Source: Malaya genurostris
Lineage: Eukaryota > Arthropoda > Insecta > Diptera > Culicidae
Assembly: GCF_030247185.1 (NCBI RefSeq)
Contig: NC_080572.1
Coordinates: 209,279,435 to 209,343,434 of the forward strand
Direction of reading: 5' to 3'
Length of the DNA: 64,000 nucleotides
Shown: in pieces, positions 30,676 through 41,090 of the stretch
Position numbering within the stretch: the stretch's first letter is position 1
Layout: each line of letters opens with the position of its first letter
Made by a program: the position numbers and the translations under genes
Notes under the pieces: model-generated
Seen by the model: the letters and a program-made list of their open reading frames with translations, nothing else
What the model was told of the DNA's origin: nothing
Database searches by the model: none

Positions 30676-32484
30676 TACCTTTTTTTATATATATAAAAAT
30701 AGATATAGAATTCGCTCAAACTTTCGAAAAATTTTCCGATGCCCGGAGGGCCGAATGTCATATACCAATCGATTCAGCTCGACGAACTGAGCAAATGTCC
30801 GTGTGTGTGTGTCTGTGTATGTGTGTGTGTCTGTATGTGTGTTGTCAACTAAGAGGTCGAGATCTCAGAGATGGCTGGACCGATTTTGATCAAACTAGTC
30901 GCAAATGAAAGGCCTCCCCGTCACCCAGAACGCTATTGAATGGTTTTGAGATCGAATGATTACTTTTTGAGTTATACGGAGTTTTATGTCAAAATTTTCT
31001 GTCACATTTGACCTTGAAAGCAGAATATGTTTTTAGACTTAGATTTCGCTCGGTAATACCTATCCAACAAGCCATAGATTGTTAAAATCCGACCATTTTT
31101 AACGGAGATATCGATATTTTTGTGTAAGCCTTATTCCTGTAGTAGGAGTTTTGAGCGCTGTATGAAAAAGCAATGCTTGGGAGCAACATGAAACACGATT
31201 TTTTATACTGTTACATATAATTGTTTCTAAGTACCAAAAAGACTGTGTACAGCATCCTTTTTCATGACAATTTGCCTCGGACCAATTTTAGCACGGTTCA
31301 TTTTTGGCAACATAATCGTTCGAATATGGCATATGTAAACCAGATGATATCAGCATTATCGAGTTGGAAGTAATTCCATAATTATATTGATTTAAACTAT
31401 TTACAGCAATAAATGCTGGAAGAACATTACTTCCATATACCTTACGACTCAGTTCGTCGAGATCAGCAAATGCGTGTGTGAAAAATAATTTCACTCAATT
31501 TTCTCGGAGATGTTTAAACCGTTTTTTACAAACTCAGATTCATATGAAAAGTCGTATACTCCCAAACAAGTTTCCTGAATTATGTTTGGATCCGACTTCT
31601 GATTGCGGAACCACAGGATGATATGTAAAACGAAATTAAAATTATGCAAATAATTTTTCTCGTAGATGGCTGACCCGATCTAAGATTCAAATGAAATCTA
31701 AGAATCATCTATGATTCAAATGAGAGGTCTTAAAATCCTATAAAACCTCTTACTTTTTAGTCAGATCCGACTTCTGGTTTAGAAAATGCAGGGTGATTAG
31801 TATAAAAATGTCCATTTCACATAAATTAATCAGGTTTATCGGGTTTGCAGATTTGGATAGTCGATTACCAAATAAATTTATTTCAGTTTGAGCGGTACTC
31901 GTTTTTGGATTCGGAATGTACCCCCAAATTTTAATTCGCACTACAATTTCTCAAAGATGCCTACACACTCCTAAGATGAATTTAACTGATTTCGGGTACA
32001 CCGATTTTAGAATTCCGGCTGCAGTATCGATTCGTTTCTCAAAGCTCAATTATTTTCTCAAAAAGGCCAAATCTATCTTCAAAAACAAAAATTCAAATTA
32101 AAGGACTTAAGGTCCTATACAAAATTGGTGAATTTTATCCGATTCTGGAATTAAAGATGATGAGTTTATAAAATTCATACCGATATAGAAGATGTAAATT
32201 GTTTGGCGTAATAATTTATGACCATTCGAATCATTTTGGGCTATGCTAGTTCCTGAATACCGGCTCTGGAAGTACCATAAATAATGACGAAAAACTCAAA
32301 AGTGGAACTTACTTCGACATTACAGGGTAATGAGTAATTAAAATCTCAATTTGCCGTTTAAAACGACGATAATTAAAATAATGTCATGAGTACTAAAATA
32401 CCCAAGAATATCCATGCAAAAAACACATGCGGAGTGATAAAAAAAGGTATCATCTCACTGCTAGGTGGATTAATCACGTTTTTT
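30676..32484 (+). mobile_element. 1.8-kb non-autonomous element, family C, copy 2
   Basis: End-to-end match to 14801-16604: starts TACCTTTTTTTATATATATA and ends GGTATCATCTCACTGCTAGG then TGGATTAATCACGTTTTTT. It shares the AGACTGTGTACAGCATCC and GCAATGCTTGGGAGCAAC landmarks. The T run at its right end lies just ahead of CCATTACAG, so the transposon supplies a pyrimidine tract next to a possible acceptor. Confidence 0.65.
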
Positions 32485-32518
32485 CCATTACAGAGGTTTT
32501 AACCTTAAATTCTTTTAG

Positions 32519-32602
32519 CTCTTCGGACCAGAAAAGCTTTTCGAACCTGTAAGCGGGGTTGTGAAACGAGCCCAGGTGGACTATATGAAAGGCATCGACT
32601 AA
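32519..32602 (+). CDS. Candidate terminal coding exon, unrecognised product
   Basis: ATTCTTTTAG at 32509-32518 is a good 3' splice acceptor. The next 84 bases are 27 codons plus TAA in phase 0, reading LFGPEKLFEPVSGVV and then KRAQVDYMKGID. The mix of charged and hydrophobic residues is coding-like, the frame is blocked by TAG immediately upstream without splicing, and AATAAA at 32685-32690 would give an ~85-nt 3' UTR. No further exons were found, and the family C transposon ends only 35 bp upstream. The product is not recognised. An alternative frame from the CCATTACAG acceptor at 32493 also stays open to a TAA at 32547. Chance is not excluded. Confidence 0.4.
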   Translation, partial: LFGPEKLFEPVSGVVKRAQVDYMKGID

Positions 32603-33049
32603 CACATCACATTATACCCGCTCACTAAAGATGACTTGAAATATACATTTGAAACAAAATTGAGAATTTACCTGAAGCTACCAAAATAAAAAATAAATCA
32701 AAAATTTCACAAACTATATTTACAATAGGAAACGCGGACGAATTCAGCTCACCACCGCCTCATGAAAGCTCCAAGTACTAAAAGCAATGTTGCTAAATTT
32801 TGCGAATCGGGCGGGAACCGATGTTTTAAACATGGTATTATCGTTGACTGGTCCGAAATCAAACTATTATTTATTTGTGACAGGTGTCAAAACCGAAGAA
32901 AAATAAACTCAAGTTACTTCGCTTCGAGTTTTCGCGTCTGGCAGTAGTATTGAACAATTTTCGAACTTTCTGTGGTATTGTTTCATTAAGCCGAAGCAAA
33001 GATATTGTATCCGGTTTTATCACAATTCGCGCCATAGCCCTACTTTTTC
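32603..33049. other. Possible 3' UTR, then unassigned DNA
   Basis: AATAAAAAATAAA at 32685-32697 is the only evident signal. No further coding stretch is supported. Confidence 0.35.
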
Positions 33050-33225
33050 ACCTTTCACCTTCGGCTCATCAGTGCTTGAACCAGTTCAAATAGAACTGTC
33101 ATCTCCTCCTTCTAGCAGTTTACGTTAAGCCACTAAGCAGACGCAAAGTTTACACTACCTACGTAACACTCGAACGTTCTTGCACCAAGGTGCAATATCT
33201 TTTCTGATGTCTCGGGCGTAAACGA
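33050..33225 (+). repeat. Dispersed repeat, CTCATCAGTGC family, copy 2
   Basis: CGGCTCATCAGTGCTTGAAC, CAGTTCAAATAGAACTG, CTAGCAGTTTACGTTAAGCC and CTAAGCAGACGCAAAGTTT correspond to 5455-5660. The 17-bp palindrome of copy 1 has one change here. Confidence 0.5.
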
Positions 33226-33559
33226 ATTACGTGAAGAAATAGAAATCAAAAATGTGTTTTTCGCGCGAACCAAAAAATCTTAAAAGTTCAAAATAAAACT
33301 CTCATCCTTTTCTCAGAAATGTACTGGTTGTGCTTTTCAGATACTGCTGTTTATCTTCATTCAGTTCATCGTTGAATTATTATATACTTTAATGAATGAA
33401 GAATTACGGCATCGATGGCGGGATCAAAACAGATTTTTATATCTGAAACGCAAAACTTGAGCCCCAAGCTCGGCGATTAAACCAACAAAACCAGAATCTA
33501 CTTCATTAATTAGTAAAGATTTTCACTTGGCCCATATTACGTTCCAAGTATCAAAACAA

Positions 33560-33830
33560 CCTTATTTGAGCAACCACCCGACAAACTTTCCACCGTCTCT
33601 CCGTGGCCCTAGACAAACGTTTAACCAAATACTCGCCTTCAAGAATATGGATGGCGCTGAAGTATAAAATCTGCTCCTTGAAGCGACCGAAATTAACTCT
33701 TGAAAATTAGCACAGTTTAAATTAATTAAACCAGGCACGTGGCAGCTTCGTATCGAAGTCATTCTTTGAAACGCAGCGGAAGAGAAGCACACCATCGCAA
33801 TATAGCGTAATTGGAACGCTTCATTCTGTA
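33560..33830 (-). other. Open frame after an acceptor-like site, uncertain
   Basis: On the minus strand GATTTTTACAG ends at 33831 and a frame of about 90 codons follows (start NEAFQLRYIAMVCF, end KFVGWLLK, stop at 33559-33561). A different frame of the same segment (FKEQILYFSAIHILEGEYLV, then KRLSRATERRW) is equally coding-like, which argues for a decayed coding sequence with a frameshift rather than an intact exon. I recognise neither. It could be a pseudogene or transposon remnant. Confidence 0.25.
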
Positions 33831-33839
33831 AAAATCAAT

Positions 33840-34504
33840 ACCAAAATTGGCAACGGGTTGTATATCACAAAGCGCTTTATTTATAGCGCTATTTTTAGGC
33901 AGGATTTTTGATTAAGTGTCAAATAATGTCAAAAACCTACATAGTTTTCATTTTACGCAGAGATATTGAGTTTTGTTGGTGTTGCAAAGTAATTCAAAAT
34001 TATTATTATTAAATATTTTACATTGTTTGTTTCGTAATGTTCATCGTGTTCTAAAGCAAAACATCGATCATTTTTCTAATATAAGGAAATATTTCAACTA
34101 TACAGCTGAACATGCAATAGAGAATATTTGAATATTTGAAAATGTAGGAATAGAATTAAAACTATGGTTTTAAATACCGGCACAACAAAACAATCTCACA
34201 GCAGCAAGAAAGATGGAATAAGGTAAATGCCAACAAACCCTTTGTGATTTCGTACAGTTGGTGTGGACTTATTTCTTCTAAGCTAAAGAGCACTACGATA
34301 AAAAGCTTAATTTCGAAGATGCGTGTTTAACACTGTTTGATTTTGACGTTTGCTTTTCATTGACAAAAATTGCATCGGTTCAAAAGATGCAATGCAAAGA
34401 AATTTCGCTTGCGCATAGCGAAAAATCAAACTACTCGCATCCAAAGCTGCCATAGTTTTCACATAAGGACAAATTAACTGCCACCATAGTGTTCGTTAAA
34501 TAAC
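33840..34504. other. Unassigned AT-rich DNA
   Basis: No gene, repeat boundary or RNA recognised. Confidence 0.45.
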
Positions 34505-34735
34505 GTCTAGGTGCCCAAGGACATGAGCCCTCCCAGCACACCCGAGCAGCACCCAATATTTTGGACCATCGTCACACAGAATTTCAAGAAGCTGAAGGAC
34601 AGCGGAATGCGGTTCATGACAAACTGGCGTCGAGGAGAGTGACCAAGGAGGCTGTGAAAAACTCGATGGAATGAGTCAGACGAAATGCTAGGCAATCCGC
34701 ATCCGCCCAAGAAAACTTTTGTATCTTTTTGCATT
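34505..34735 (+). pseudogene. Tc1/mariner-type transposase C-terminus relic
   Basis: The plus strand reads VPKDMSPPSTPEQHPIFWTI, then, after a frameshift, RRVTKEAVKNSME, a TGA, and VRRNARQSA. This is the order seen at the C-terminus of ITmD37E-like Tc1/mariner transposases of insects (VPKDMNPPxxPxxRPIExFW ... RRVTKxAVKNSMxGVRRKxRxxA). The glutamate of the RPIE motif, the last catalytic residue, is lost. At least one frameshift and one stop make it inactive. The rest of the transposase was not found nearby. The assignment rests on motif order recalled from the family, so the subfamily is tentative. Confidence 0.5.
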
Positions 34736-34830
34736 TCTCTATAGAATAGAACTGCTGGAAAAACCCGCTTTCGAACGAAGCCTCAGATACCCATAGTATT
34801 ATATAGCATTCGACTCAGTAGCAAACCTTT
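34735..34830 (+). repeat. Isolated head of a palindrome-array module
   Basis: TCTATAGAATAGAACTGCTG, AAAAACCCGCTTTCGAACG, AGCCTCAGATACCCATAGTA and AGCATTCGACTCAG match the start of modules B and D (19366, 21336). It shows that the family of the 18.5-22.4 kb array is dispersed elsewhere. Confidence 0.6.
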
Positions 34831-35300
34831 GCTTCACCTATTCTCGTAGTTACTGTACTGGTTTTAATAGAGTCAGGCATAGTTATTCACATACGCTTAT
34901 GAACTCGTATTCATTTATTTTTTCGTTCCTGCCAGTAAGAGCGATACTTTTTAATAGATACGACGCTTACTCCTTCAACGTTTTCGTCTCTGACATAAAT
35001 AGCCCGCGAATCAGCACAAGATCGTAAGTTTACAACACGCTCGCTGTTAACAAAACCTGAATCATGAACTACGACAAATATATGGTTTTGTTCATTATAA
35101 TCGATGCGTATAAACTTTGCCTACCTTTAGGTGCCATAAAATTACTGAACAAACAAAAATTTTGTGAGTTGCATGTGCTATACGTTACCTTGAAAAAAAA
35201 ATGAAAATAATGTAACATCAATATAGAAACAAATCATAATTGAAACAATTGACAACGGCTACAAACGTTTTTGATTCTAACTGAAATAGTTGAACAATAC
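34831..35300. other. Unassigned DNA, possibly 3' UTR of the minus-strand exon
   Basis: A minus-strand AATAAA (plus TTTATT at 34914-34919) could end a transcript of the exon at 35301. Nothing else recognised. Confidence 0.3.
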
Positions 35301-35490
35301 TTAACTTTCAATTTTCCAAAACAAGGCTGCAAGAATAAGAATGAAGATTCCAATTAAATGTGCCAATTTATCCGAAGGCCATTTTGCCAAATCATACTGT
35401 TGTACCTTTGAGTAGACCAGAAAAACGAGAAGTGTTACAAATGTGAAAACCAGGTAAAATAAACGATATTTTAATCTATATAAATAATTT
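35301..35490 (-). CDS. Candidate C-terminal exon encoding two membrane helices
   Basis: A minus-strand frame, open over at least 60 codons and closed by TAA at 35301-35303, without an ATG. It reads LKYRLFYLVFTFVTLLVFLV (first hydrophobic helix), a polar linker YSKVQQYDLAKWPSDK, then LAHLIGIFILILAALFWKIE (second helix) and Ser-stop. A compact helix-linker-helix end with WPSDKLAH between is typical of a real membrane protein C-terminus and unlike AT-rich noise. The exon start is uncertain: TTATTTATATAG (acceptor near 35443) is possible, and the frame stays open upstream to ~35580 through likely transposon sequence. The protein family is not recognised. Moderate confidence that it is or was coding. 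Confidence 0.45.
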
Positions 35491-36060
35491 GAATCGGCAT
35501 ATTTTTTTTGTAAGTAGTCACAGTGGCAGCAGTCCCTTGCTTCGGTTCTACACTGGACCCTTGATAAGATTTGCTTCTATGAGTTTCTATTTTAAATCAA
35601 CACACAGACGTTCCTAGGCTATGGTGCCCACTTGGTCGCTGTTTTTTTTGTGCTGATTCAAATAGATTGTATTAAATTGTCTTTATAATGTGTGGTTGTG
35701 TTTTATAGTTTAGTTGTTGTTTTTGTAATGACAATGGTCGTAGATCTGGTTTTGTGATAATGTAAATTGTGGTATGTGGTTCTTGTAATGGTATGTATGG
35801 AATGTAGTGGTAATAATTGTAATAGTAGTTTAATAATGTAATAATGGCAATAGAATAATCTTTTAAATGGGTTTACCTGTTGGGTCCTTGATGTATTTTT
35901 TTACATACTTATCTATACTCCTGCGTAATGTGTTCGTTTCTTTTTTTATATTTCTGGTATTCTCCATCATTCTTCTTCTTTTCTTCTTCCTTCTTTTCCA
36001 AGTTTAAGAGCTTCTCTTAGTTCGATTTTCCAGTTTTGTGAATAAATTGCATATGGAATA
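35480..36060 (-). mobile_element. Probable 3' end of a retroelement
   Basis: On the minus strand this is A/C-rich with reiterated ATTACAATTATTACC-type words, a Glu/Lys-rich open stretch at its beginning, conserved-looking GCGACCAAGTGGGCACCATA and CACTGTGACTACTTACAAAA ending in eight A's. Strand asymmetry and the A-terminated end fit the 3' UTR of a non-LTR element or a SINE-like derivative. No RT motif is present, so class is uncertain. It abuts the exon candidate at 35301-35490. Confidence 0.3.
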
Positions 36061-36084
36061 GAAATGTTGAGTTAGTAATTATTT

Positions 36085-36180
36085 ACACATGCAATTTACA
36101 CATACATATACATCTACAGATGCACGCAAATATACTCACACATATACATACATACATGCACTTCACAAGCAAACATAGTA
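36085..36180. repeat. ACATAC-type microsatellite
   Basis: Imperfect AC/AT repeats (ACACATACATATACATC, CACATATACATACATACATG). Confidence 0.75.
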
Positions 36181-36217
36181 ACATTGAGCTACTGTTTCTA
36201 TTCTAATAGATTCTGAC

Positions 36218-36530
36218 TAGGGTTAATGTATCAATATTCATCTCACTAGTAGTGTCACCATGTTATTCTAGCGATTACTCGACTTTTAATTAATGCATTG
36301 TGATCAAATCGAATACAATATCTTTGCTTCGGATTTGTAAAGCACTACCACAGAAAATTGTTCAATACTGTTGTTATAGCGACGCGAAAACTTGAAGCGA
36401 ATGCTCCTAATTTCATTTTACTTTTGAAGTCAATCTATCGAACAGAGACAACAAATCTCACTCTAACTAATGGTTTTCCTATACGAGATGACTAATGGAG
36501 CTGAGATAAATGAGGGTACCGTTACCCTAT
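36218..36530. mobile_element. 313-bp MITE, family A
   Basis: Left end TAGGGTTAATGTATCAATAT then TCATCTCACTAG; right end GAGATAAATGAGGGTACCGT then TACCCTA. The ends are inverted copies and match those of the 11918-13330 element. The interior is shared with 1612-1831 (AATACAATATCTTTGCTTCG, AATCTCACTCTAAC, ATGGTTTTC). No coding capacity. Confidence 0.6.
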
Positions 36531-36566
36531 TTTTATCTCTACTATTGGTCGATCGTTAGTCCTGAG

Positions 36567-36903
36567 CTGAAACGGTGGCCTTTATTACCATTCTTGCATA
36601 CACTTCCTCTTACACTTCACTCACATATCATCTCACTCATCACGTCTCACATGAAAACGACACAACCTCACAAAAAGAATTGGATGAACACCGTTTGACA
36701 GCTATCAGTGGTTTGCTCATATGTTCATTCTGTATTATTTTATTCTATTCTATCTCATTCCACAATATTCCATGGTACACAAACCACAAATAAACGTCAA
36801 AGATGGACTGGATTTACCGTTCGTTTGATGTCATCGTGTGAAACCCAATTGGGATACGTTCACTCCATTTAATTTCCACTTCACACTGGTAATAAAGGCC
36901 GGT
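36567..36903. mobile_element. Possible MITE with GGCCTTTATTACC ends
   Basis: GGTGGCCTTTATTACCA at 36570 is inverted at 36885 (TGGTAATAAAGGCCGG). The intervening ~300 bp (TCACTCACATATCATCTCAC, TCACACTGG) has no coding frame. Only ~16 bp of TIR are clear and no target duplication is certain. Confidence 0.4.
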
Positions 36904-37459
36904 AGTATGAAAATGAAAGATAAAACAGAGCTCAGTTAAGCCCTACCGGCCTCTCCAAACCCCGGATGTTTGGAGCGTAATGCAATCAACATCTTATTCA
37001 AGTCGTTCCGTATTTCATTCATTGAATTCAATAATTAAGCTAAAGCTGCAACATATATCTATATTGAATTCTAACTGTAATTGATTGTATCTGATGATGT
37101 TTGCAATACCGTCAAGCCCACCAATCTCAGGAGGGATAAATAATGATGAGGTAAATAGTAGTACTTTTTCTAATGTGAACAACGATTAAACATGAAACTT
37201 ACTACTTCCGAATATTTGAAAAGTGATATTAGTCCAGATATAATGATACAAATTAAAATAGAACATTAGTTTTCGCACAAAGAGTTAATGTTGCCGATCC
37301 GTTACTGATCGGGATTAGCTGAAATTCGCAGTTCTCATATTTCGAACCTGAAGAAAAATATGAAATTATATCGCGTAATGAGAAAAAAAACTTTACTATT
37401 TTTCCTAAATATAATTACCTGCTACAAAATAAACGAATGAATGGGATATAGATAAAATA
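36904..37459. other. Unassigned DNA with one short hairpin
   Basis: CTCCAAACCCCGGATGTTTG followed by GAG at 36952-36974 forms an 8-bp stem with a 7-nt loop. No other feature is supported. Confidence 0.4.
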
Positions 37460-38263
37460 TCAGGTGTTCATCTTTGCTTCCGCCGTTTTCCGATAGGTGA
37501 CTGTACCGGCTGATGCTGGTTAAAATACATAGATGATAATGCCTTTAAAGTGAGTGTGTACAGTGCCTAACGAATTGTCATCGCCGTTTCAGTGACAGTT
37601 GTTCTTGTTTTCGTATTATTCACGCTTGAAAATGTCTGTTTATGTGCCCAATTCTCGCCATTTGCGGGAAGTTTTACTTTTCTGTTACAATTCGAAAAAA
37701 AATGCAACTGAAGCGCATCGAATGCTTTCAGAAACTTACGGTGATGCTGCTCTGAGTAAAAGAACGTATCGGGAGTGGGAGAAACCATCACAGGAGATCG
37801 CTACCGAACGCAACTGATGCGCCTTAGTCGCGCGCTAAAAGAGAAGCGGGCACAGTATCAAGAGCGACATGGCAAAGTCATCCTCCAACACGACAATGCT
37901 CGGCCTCACGTCGCGAAAGTGGTAAAAAAGTACCTGAGAACGCTGAAATGGGAAGTCTTGCCCCACCCGCCGTATTCCCCAGATGTCGCCCCTTCTGACT
38001 TCCACCTATTCCGTTAGATGGCACACGGCCTGGCAGATCAACATTTTCAATCCTTCGAAGAGTTGGAAAAATGGATTGCTTCATGGATAGCGTCAAAAAA
38101 GGACTCCTTATTTCGAACCGGGATCCGGAAATTTCCGGAAAGATGGGAGAAAGTCGTCGCTAACGACGGACAATACTTTGAATAATACATCTGTAAGCAC
38201 TTTTTCGCAATAAAGCTTTAAATTTTGGAAAAAAAAACAGCGGAAGCAAAGTTGTACACCTAA
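37460..38263 (+). mobile_element. mariner element, internally deleted
   Basis: TIRs TCAGGTGTTCATCTTTGCTT and, at the right end, the complement of TTAGGTGTACAACTTTGCTT, extending through CCGCYGTTTT. Flanked by TA at both sides. Length 804 bp versus ~1.28 kb for complete mariners, with the loss in the middle of the transposase. It keeps the 5' and 3' transposase segments described separately. Confidence 0.85.
37632..38185 (+). pseudogene. mariner transposase, deleted and interrupted
   Basis: The N-terminal part MSVYVPNSRHLREVLLFCYN through ETYGDAALSKRTYREW (first helix-turn-helix) is joined at about 37776 to the region GETITGDRYRTQLMRLSRAL. The first catalytic Asp and the linker are lost. The C-terminal part keeps HDNARPH and PYSPDVAPSDFHLF, with 34 residues between the two Asp, i.e. 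the DD34D signature of mariner. A TAG replaces a codon after FHLFR, after which MAHGLADQHF and the closing RWEKVVANDGQYFE are still readable. The deletion junction also changes frame, so the ORF from ATG 37632 stops at 37817. Inactive. Confidence 0.85.
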
Positions 38264-40007
38264 TAGTTGATTCATTGTAGTGACATATTCTTTAAATTAT
38301 TTCAAATCATTTTAAATCACCAAACAAAGATCAACAGATGTCTCGCGCGTCTTGATTGTTCATTATTTTCACCATTTTGTTCATTTTGATTACCACGAAA
38401 AACGGTCAATTGAAGACAAACACGAGAAAAGGTCCTAAGTTCAAAGAGAGTTTCTCTTTGTTTACTTTCTCTTTCGATTATTACGGCCCTATCGGTAATC
38501 GCTCTATTCAACCTTTTATGTAGAATAACGACGTAACCCATCGGCTTTCGATCTGTATTTCAAAAATTGTTGTAAAATACAGGAATAAGCCGTTACAAGT
38601 GAAATAGTATGTAAACAAAGAGAATCTGTCATTTGCACCTGGCACCATTTCTAATGTTCATCGAGAATTGGTTATATTGGTTGGTCTACCCAGCTGGCTA
38701 CCGAGAAAAAAATATTAATTTATCAAACAAACATGTATTTTCCTACTATTTATTTGATATAGTAAATAAAGTCTTCCGCTTTTGCGATAGTTTCCAAAAA
38801 AATTACCCGTTATCATCGGTAAAAACATGAACTCATACAAGATGTTCCTACTGATTCGACAGTTATTGAAGAAAGTTTTATCTCCACGGAAACAGACTTT
38901 CTGCATTTGATTTCAATGTATATGTACAATAATGACGGAAAATCGGCTTTGTGGACTTAACGATGTTAATGGAAAGGCTTTCAGAGGATTAATTCATTCG
39001 GTGAAACAGCGGTTTTTTGGTGAAATGACATTTGGCGATATAATTCCCTAACTAAAGACAACATTCAAAATGCTCGTGCAACCCGGTTCAATTTGTGAAG
39101 TTCCTAAAAAAACCCATTACTTTAACTAATGTGAAGTAAACATTCCGCAAGATAAAATAGATTGTAAAAGGCGGATTTAGGAAAATATATAACTTCAAAA
39201 ATATGCTACTAAAATAAAATTACCTTGATATTTATACCACCGATCCACGATGGTTGAGAATTGACCATCACCATTCGAATTAACGTCTCTATCAGTACTA
39301 CTGCTGCATTTTTATGCTCGAAAACGGCTGAGTTGTTTAACGAGACACTGTTGTGAATTTATTCTCATCATTCGACTTATTCCAGTTTGTGGATAGAGTG
39401 AGTAGCATTACAACTACACCATCGATTATCTGTAATAACCTAACACAAACCTCAACAGTTTCGTCAAGTATGGTATTCTTCTAGCGAGATTCATCGGTCT
39501 CCAATATCTCCTACACATTTTCACGCTCATTTTCTACTATCCGTACAGTCGCCGATGCTGAGCATGCTGAGCAAGAATTATTTTTACCAACGATATTGTT
39601 CATCCATGTTTAGCTCGAGGCTGGTTTGACTCTTACCCGTCAATTTTAACTAGTGCTGGTTCGCATCCTTCTCGCCAACGGCTACATTCGACGCTGTAGT
39701 GCAACGCCAGGGCTTCGGTGGGATATGCATTCACTTTAATACTATATATCCGGCCAAATGGTACAAATACTCTCCGGGCCTTCGTTGGAAAATTTCTAAA
39801 TGCATGCACACAAGCAGCGAATTCAAACTAGGGAATAAATGCATATGGTTTCATGCTATTTTGCATGACAGATTACGGCGGCGTGCCAGAATGTGTTACA
39901 TTCAAACATTCGTCGTGGATTATAACAATGTAACCACTATGACACATTTCCAAAATTACTTGCCATCCTTTACGCGCTCAGATTGTGGTGACAATTGGGT
40001 TTACTAT
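38264..40007. other. Unassigned DNA
   Basis: AAGTAAACAAAGAGAAACT (minus strand near 38450; relatives near 38612 and 11640) is a short dispersed word, suggesting a small inverted-repeat element around 38430-38625. A 120-codon plus frame at 39699-40061 runs into the hAT-like element and has no domain. Minus-strand segments around 39400-39560 look faintly coding but are broken by stops. Confidence 0.35.
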
Positions 40008-41090
40008 CAGTGTTGGGAAAAAATCAAAATTTCGAAAATCGTGACTGGAATTTTCCACTAGTGATTTTAAGACAAAATGTTGTTGATTAGAAAACTCACT
40101 GCAGAGCAATTCCAGGAATGAGTAGACGAAAAAGTGACATAATCAGAATCGACCTTCTCTGATTTGGATGAAACTTTGCACATGGCTTCAGTATGGCAAA
40201 GCATAAGTTTTGAACCGATGAAGAGGTCAGTCCGACTCACGAACGATTTTTAAAAAGGACGTATGTATTTTTGCATTTCACAAAAATTGACTTTTCCAAA
40301 TCGTTGTAACTCGGAAACCGTTAATCGTACAAAAATGACGTCCAGAAAGAAGTTGTAGGGAATCAATAGGGCACTCTAAAAACATATACACTGAAAAAAA
40401 ATTTGTTTTTTTTTCTCGATAATTTCAAAATAAACCAAAAAATAATAAATTAAAAAAAAATCAGGGTTTCGATAGCTAAATTAAATATCCTACGCAGAAG
40501 TAACAGAAGCGCCGGCTACCACTACGCAATTCAAACGCGCTATTCAAACGCTGCGCCTACTTTGTGTTCGAGATATGCTAACAATTCTGCGCTCCTGTTA
40601 CTTCTATATATCAAATTCATGCTAAATAGCGTTCTATTCGGTTTAATCTAGAAAAGTGCAGTGTAATCAACCAATTGGAATTAGAACAGCCTTTCGTCGC
40701 TATAATCACTGTTTGGAATGAAATTGTTGTTCATATTGAGCGCTCTACGTGTATCGGAAATAGTGCAGTTATTATTTCTCAGTTGCGGTTCAGTTGCGAA
40801 TTTATACAGTAGAGATTTTTCTATTGATGAAAATATAATAGTTAAATCGAATCACTTCAGTGTCAAACTGAAGCGTGAAGGAAATTAATCATCGAAATAT
40901 CATCTTTCTTTCGATTATCTCATTATCTCATATCTTCGAGGTTCAGGCTTTTGTGGATCATTGCTTCCTGAATTAAAATTTCGGAAGTGATTTTTCCAGA
41001 CACTGAGTATTTTTTTTTAAATCTCTTGAACTGATTTTTCCATGACTGATTATGAAATGAACTTTTCTTGTCATGATTTTCCCAACACTG
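40008..41090. mobile_element. hAT-like non-autonomous element
   Basis: Ends CAGTGTTGGGAAAAAATC and, at the right, GATTTTCCCAACACTG: a ~14-bp TIR of the CAGTGTTGG type common in hAT elements. Flanking 8-mers TTTACTAT (40000-40007) and CCTACTAT (41091-41098) agree at 6 of 8 positions, consistent with a worn 8-bp target duplication. The right flank is the head of a GCCTTTCTC-family repeat, so the element inserted into that. No transposase frame remains. Confidence 0.55.
40495..40607. repeat. Inverted repeat inside the hAT-like element
   Basis: GAAGTAACAGAAGCGC at 40496 pairs with GCGCTCCTGTTACTTC near 40591, one mismatch over 16 bp, enclosing repeated CAATTCAAACGCGC / ATTCAAACGCTGCGC words. A related passage (AGTAACAGGAGCGAAGGGTT, GGCGCGTTTGAATTGCC) is at 44690-44760 in another element. 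Confidence 0.55.

Noticed and set aside
39699..40061. A 120-codon plus-strand frame
   Set aside because: It runs into the hAT-like element across its end and has no domain or coding composition.
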